The translations under genes and the position numbers were made by a program. DNA of 11,336 bases from Entrophospora sp. SA101 (Eukaryota; Glomeromycota; Glomeromycetes; Entrophosporales; Entrophosporaceae): contig CAUDNR010000101.1 of the NCBI GenBank assembly GCA_958430865.1, forward strand, positions 3,040 through 14,375, read 5' to 3'. The notes below the pieces were generated by a model. The model searched no databases and was not told the DNA's origin. It worked only from the letters and a program-made list of their open reading frames with translations. Every line of letters starts with the position of its first letter. Within the stretch, counting starts at the first letter, position 1. Positions 7,616-11,336 of the stretch are shown here, piece by piece.

Positions 7616-9947
7616 TTAAATATCTATTTCTGTCAAGATTGAGTCTGGTATTTTTCTATGAGACTTGTATTTTTTTACAGCATACTCAGCTTGTTTCATA
7701 TTCAAGCCTTTTCTATAACAATCCATATAACGAGCTGACTTCCTTTCAAATTTACAAATTGAATTTAAAGAAACAGAGTCTAATGCCAAAGGAACAGTTT
7801 TCTCCAGACCTTTCCAGGTATAGTTGCAGTTTTCTCTTGCATACCTCTTTGCTGCACCCCAATACATCTCAATGTAATTTAATTCACAATGGTATTTTGG
7901 ATAGAACATCACCTATGGCCATGTGCTTTCAATGATTTCCTGTATTAAAGGTATTTGAGCTACAAAATCTGGTTGTGCTCCTAATTTATGTCTTGCACAA
8001 CAATCTGGATAGTTTGTAATTTCTTCAATATTATTATTATTGCAAGTTAATATTAACCCTTCTTTTGGCCATAATCCACGTTCTTCCAAAATTAATTTTA
8101 TTCCTTTGGGTTTTCCACATAATTTAGGATCATGAAAGTCATCAGGAAAATTCATTGTTTGAATTTTTCCATTAAAGATTGTGTCTTGCAGTTTAGGTTT
8201 TTTCCCACCAGGATTTAAATTCATATTATTTACATTTAAAGCATTGTCTGCAATTTTGGCATGACTTGAAGAATTGTCAAAGGCAAAAACTGCAACTGCA
8301 CCTGGGTGAGTGGCTTCAAATATTGGAATTGCATGTTTAATTATCTATAATAAAAAATCTTTAACTTTTTTTCAATTTAGTAAGATTTCAGTTAAATTGA
8401 AACATTACTTGATCAATTAATTTTTCAACATTCCACCATCCATCAAAATTTTTTCCTAGATTCATCATTACCCTTGCCTCATGAGGAACTGACTCTCCAA
8501 ACTCATAAACCTGTTGTTGATTCAGTTTTAATCTTCCAATTGTGTTAGTAACAAATTCACTTACATGGATTGATCTGCCTTGTCCTTTTTTCCTCAAAGG
8601 TTGTTCTCCTTCAGGCATCCACCCAGATTTCAATCCATCATTTGATTGAAAGGTAGTTTCATCATTTGTTACCAATATATGAAGTTTTTCTCCTTCATTT
8701 AATTCTGGATTGATTTGGATTTCAAGATTATCACCTGTAAATGTTGGCATTAATTTCTGATATCTATATTAAAAATCAAAGCATTGATTAATTATGTTTT
8801 TAGATGATGATCGTTATAATAAACTCATAACTCACAACTCTATTTCCTCTAAAAATTTACTTCTATATTCAACCACATCACTTCTTTCATGTCCATCAAA
8901 ATAAAGACCTTTTTTATATTTGTCATATACATAGCCCATTTTCTTCACCACCTGTTTGCTGTTGATAAACTTAAAAAAAAAATTTTTGTTAATTAAGAAT
9001 AGTTTACAAAAAAAATATTCTTCTTCTCACCTGATTGCTGTCTCATTTTCAACTCCTATACTAGGAAATATATCTTTAGCAATAAATTCTTTAAAATTAT
9101 TTACAGTCACATTAAATTTTTCCTTTCTTAAAAAAGATGATATTTTAATCTGAACATCTTCATCAATAATACTTCCTCTTAAATGTTTGCCTCTTTTTTT
9201 ATATGAAATATCACCATATTCTATAAATGACTTTCCCCAACTTCTTATACATTTTGAAAACCATGGGCCTTTATTTAAGATTTTTGAAACTAAATTTGCT
9301 GCTTCAAATTTTTTATGATTTCTTTTTAATAATTGAAAATAATGTTGCAAAGCTTTTAATCTTAGATTATAACTTTTTGCAATATCAAATGATTCATCAA
9401 GTTTGATTTCAATATCTTTTAACAAATAATCATAATTTATTTTTTGAAAATTATCAACTATTTCTAATTCATTATTAACTGTTTCGGAACTTTGTGAATC
9501 ATTATTCTGTGTCATTTCTTTACTAGAATCTTTTTTTAAAATAAAAAATTGATCAAGAGTTTGACCATTTTTATTGATATTTTCTTTTGTTGATGCCTTT
9601 CTTCTTTTTTGTGCTCTTGTTGAATTTCCATGATAGGTTAAAGGTCTTTTGGCTTTATAATTTTTCATATAATTAATCAGTAATTGGAATAAAGATTCAC
9701 TGTTATTTTCAAATTCTTCATCAAAATATGAAATCATTTCTTCAAAATCATCAGAATTAGCAGAATCACTATTTTCTCCAAAAAAAGAAAAATTTAATTT
9801 AATTATCAAGTTATACTTAGCAAATAAAACAATAATTTCTCACTAAATTTCATTATCCTCTTGTATTTTTTGTTTTTCTTGTCTTCACTGCACAGAAATT
9901 TTAGCAATATTTTTTAAGTGTTGAGTTCTTTTTTTAATTCCAACCAT
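7616..9947 (-). pseudogene. DDE transposase (IS630/Tc1-like), 5 exons, two stops
   Basis: Exons on the minus strand are 9947-9844, 9768-9031, 8958-8836, 8763-8409 and 8344-7616. The introns are 75, 72, 72 and 64 nt, all GT-AG, and the last has a TACTAAA-like branch site. Spliced length is 2049 nt (683 codons). The product starts MVGIKKRTQHL and has an acidic, Asn-rich segment. A helix-rich putative DNA-binding region follows around residues 210-300 (IRSWGKSFIEYGD, KKRGKHLRG). Catalytic residues I assign are D356 (TNDETTF), D463 (FAFDNSSSH) and E599 ([10 protein letters not shown], the N-x2-E-x2-W signature). The D-to-E gap is about 135 residues, against 34-39 usual for Tc1/mariner, because of a Cys-bearing insert (NYPDCCARHKLG). 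TGA at 9885-9887 (codon 21) and TAG at 7913-7915 (codon 584, just before [12 protein letters not shown]) interrupt an otherwise unbroken frame. The exon 3 acceptor is ambiguous: CAACAG keeps frame, while AAACAG would restore an RW motif but shift frame. Confidence 0.82.
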
Positions 9948-10303
9948 TTTAAGTATTTTAGGATTTTTATTAGAAGAAAAATTAGCAAAAAAGAATATTT
10001 TGAAAGATTGTGATTCAATTTACGCGAATTAATTAAATTGATACGCGACATTTTATTTTATAAGTCGGGCCAACATTAGACGAAATTGACCAAAATTATA
10101 AGGTGCCAATTTCAGAATTTTTATAACTTTTATAATAGAATTTTCAAACTTTAACCTGACATGACTCTTGTTACACTGAACTTATTTAAAAAGGCTCAAC
10201 GTAGCTCAATAGCTCTTAACTAAAATAATTGATTAACGTTGTTTTTTTTTCAAAAAGTGCATGGGAATTTGATCCATGTCAATTTTAAGAAGACCAATTA
10301 TTT
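9948..10303. other. 5' non-coding region of the transposon
   Basis: Lies between the transposase start codon and the right inverted repeat. It is A+T-rich and includes a GACGAAATTGACC copy of the dispersed motif near 10080 and a short CATGG/CCATG inverted pair near 10260-10278. The transposase promoter should be here, but I cannot point to a specific element. Confidence 0.45.
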
Positions 10304-10322
10304 TGGATGTATTATTGTGACA
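10304..10322 (-). repeat. Right terminal inverted repeat of the transposon
   Basis: Reverse complement of 7509-7527, 19 of 19 bases. Outward it continues CACACTG to the TA at 10330-10331, giving an end of the form TA-CAGTGTGTGTCAC when read inward. Confidence 0.9.
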
Positions 10323-10483
10323 CACACTGTATTACCAAGAATTTCGGGGATCAAAATTTAGTCATTTGAAATGTGATTATAATTATCAGTTTTATAATAT
10401 CCCATTTGTTAACCTCTTAATATTAGGTGATATATAGAATTACCTCTATATAAAATAGTTGATATGATTAAATTAGGTCTACT

Positions 10484-10642
10484 ATGGAACCCAAGAATTA
10501 CAGCACTATTAGAAGTATTTTAAGGAAGGAGCAAGGAGAAAAAATTGCACTTTATGTTTTTAAAATGAATAATACCAAAGTTTTTTGGGAATATCTAGAT
10601 AAAGAAAAAATCACTTATGAAATTTATCAAGAAGTCAGATAA
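10484..10642 (+). other. Possible small ORF, 52 codons, unknown
   Basis: ATG at 10484 to TAA at 10640-10642, encoding MEPKNYSTIRSILRKEQGEK and then a Lys/Glu/Tyr-rich C-terminal half ending IYQEVR. Codon use and charge pattern look coding-like rather than A+T noise. It has no recognisable domain, signal peptide or membrane segment. It lies about 155 bases outside the transposon's right end. It could be a true small gene, an exon, or the 5' part of the interrupted frame that follows, which is in a different phase. I propose no function. Confidence 0.25.
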
Positions 10643-10646
10643 CTAA

Positions 10647-10985
10647 TTTGCTTCTTATTCTGGCTTATTGAGCTGTTGTACTTTTGTTCAAATCAAGTCT
10701 GTATTTAAGAGGATGACTAACCAATATTTCTATTTCAAATTCAACAATTTTTGAAAAAAAAATTTTTTTGTAACTAATACTAATGGATGCAAAGATAACT
10801 TTATTAAAGAAATTAGCCATTTGCATAGTTCCACCAGTGGTTGGATGCAATTACTTTATGAACATTTTCATTTTTATGTCATTAAGCAGCGAGTGCATAA
10901 ACTTGATGCCTTAGTAAAAATATTGTGCTTTGGACTAGAAACTAAAGAGGTTGAATTATTTAACATTTCTTTCAGTTGTCAATAA
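10647..10985 (+). pseudogene. Interrupted coding-like frame, unknown family
   Basis: A frame open from 10647 reads through an ATG at 10713 to TGA at 10752-10754, just before a run of A and T. It then continues in the same frame to TAA 10983-10985. The second part (TNTNGCKDNFIKEISHLHSS, later HKLDALVKILCFGLETKEVE) has balanced composition and looks like protein. With a single nonsense codon it could be a decayed gene, or the first part may be non-coding and an unseen intron may supply the N-terminus. I do not recognise it. It ends tail to tail with the minus-strand fragment that stops at 10979, overlapping by three bases. Confidence 0.3.
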
Positions 10986-11336
10986 GATGTCACTGAGATA
11001 CCCAACTCAGTGTACAAATCTCTACTTCCACACAACCAAACCTTGTCCCAGATACTATTAATACATATTTCCACACTGGAACAGTCCTGTGAACATACAA
11101 CATAAATGACACCTGATTTCAGGTTGTGGGGTCTACCTATACCCCTTCTAATATCCACAATTGCATGATGCTTAGCACATTTCAGAATTGAACCATATAG
11201 CCCATCATCCTTCATCTTCCTTTGATGATTTTCCAGATCTTCACCATCTCAAACTAGCTATATCATCCAATCATGTTCATCATCAACATAGAAGTCCACC
11301 CAGCCCTCTGAAGCAAAAACAGCACCAACATCTGGA
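10979..11336 (-). pseudogene. Crinkler/PD-(D/E)XK nuclease-like fragment, two stops
   Basis: The minus-strand frame enters from the right edge of the window with PDVGAVFASEGWVDFYVDDE. It meets TAG at 11258-11260 and TGA at 11249-11251 within WMI-stop-LV-stop-DGEDLENHQ, then runs open to TGA 10979-10981. The pattern VDFYV, then W-x-I-E-L-x-R-D-G, then EH/ENH, then AIVDIR recalls the PD-(D/E)XK-like domain of Crinkler-type proteins of mycorrhizal fungi and oomycetes, where the Asp of DFY and the Glu of IEL belong to the putative active site. Here the stops occupy the positions expected for that Glu and the following Arg. The restart at ATG 11213-11215 would give 78 residues lacking the active site. 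The family call is from memory of the motif; the N-terminus lies outside the window. Confidence 0.55.

Larger units (their letters stand above)
7504..10329 (-). mobile_element. Tc1/mariner-IS630 superfamily transposon, 2.83 kb
   Basis: The element has perfect 19-bp terminal inverted repeats (TGTCACAATAATACATCCA at 7509-7527 and its complement at 10304-10322). Outside these the right end reads CAGTGTG inward from a TA dinucleotide (10330-10331). The left end has a diverged TCCAATG next to TA (7502-7503). TA target-site duplication and CAGTG-like ends fit the superfamily. It carries one minus-strand transposase gene (7616-9947) filling most of its length. The left non-coding end is short (about 110 bp) and the right, upstream of the start codon, is longer (about 380 bp). 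The transposase is inactivated by two stops, so this copy is non-autonomous, although its ends look usable by a related enzyme. Confidence 0.85.

Noticed and set aside
7639..7935. 98-codon plus-strand frame
   Set aside because: Antisense to the last transposase exon, whose N-x2-E-x2-W signature is on the minus strand.
9027..9809. Separate 260-residue protein starting at 9809
   Set aside because: Its first codon is TTG and lies inside intron 1. Splicing 9844 to 9768 joins this frame to an upstream ATG exon, so it is an internal exon of the transposase.

Overview
This window looks like nuclear DNA of an arbuscular mycorrhizal fungus of the Rhizophagus type. The evidence is very high A+T, short GT-AG introns (64-120 nt), a fungal-type Zn2Cys6 regulator, a Tc1/mariner-IS630 transposase of a kind I associate with these genomes, and a fragment resembling the PD-(D/E)XK domain of Crinkler-type proteins. 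The organism call is inference from these traits, not from a database match. Most of the window is repeat-derived or decayed, and I can support only one apparently intact gene.

Layout. 1-466 is A+T-rich repeat-like DNA with a degenerate direct duplication. 467-3637 is bounded by two diverged inverted arms (467-705 and 3352-3637). The interior holds a smaller inverted-repeat unit (2065-2589) with a broken reading frame, and a short coding trace at 2820-2972. A compact MITE-like element lies at 3821-3954. At 4256-4597 there is a G+C-richer island (about 38-45% in the parts counted) encoding a glutamine-rich coiled coil whose only in-frame stops are TGA. Read as tryptophan, as in Mollicutes, the frame is continuous, which raises the possibility of DNA from a Mollicutes-related endobacterium. 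It is followed by a broken multi-exon gene (4795-5258). The intact gene is a three-exon Zn2Cys6 transcription factor at 5919-6969.

The right third is dominated by a 2.83-kb Tc1/mariner-IS630 element (7504-10329). It has 19-bp perfect terminal inverted repeats, candidate TA target-site copies, and a five-exon minus-strand transposase gene. All splice junctions can be placed and the spliced length is a multiple of three, but two in-frame stops (codons 21 and 584) kill it. Beyond it lie a 52-codon ORF, an interrupted plus-strand coding trace, and at the right edge a broken minus-strand Crinkler/PD-(D/E)XK-like fragment. I see no rRNA, tRNA, CRISPR array or bacterial-style operon.

The parts do not form one working system. 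This is a repeat-rich accessory region in which a regulator gene survives among mobile elements and pseudogenes. Several disabling stops fit single C-to-T changes, which could reflect cytosine deamination of silenced repeats. The observation most worth following is the TGA-as-Trp island.
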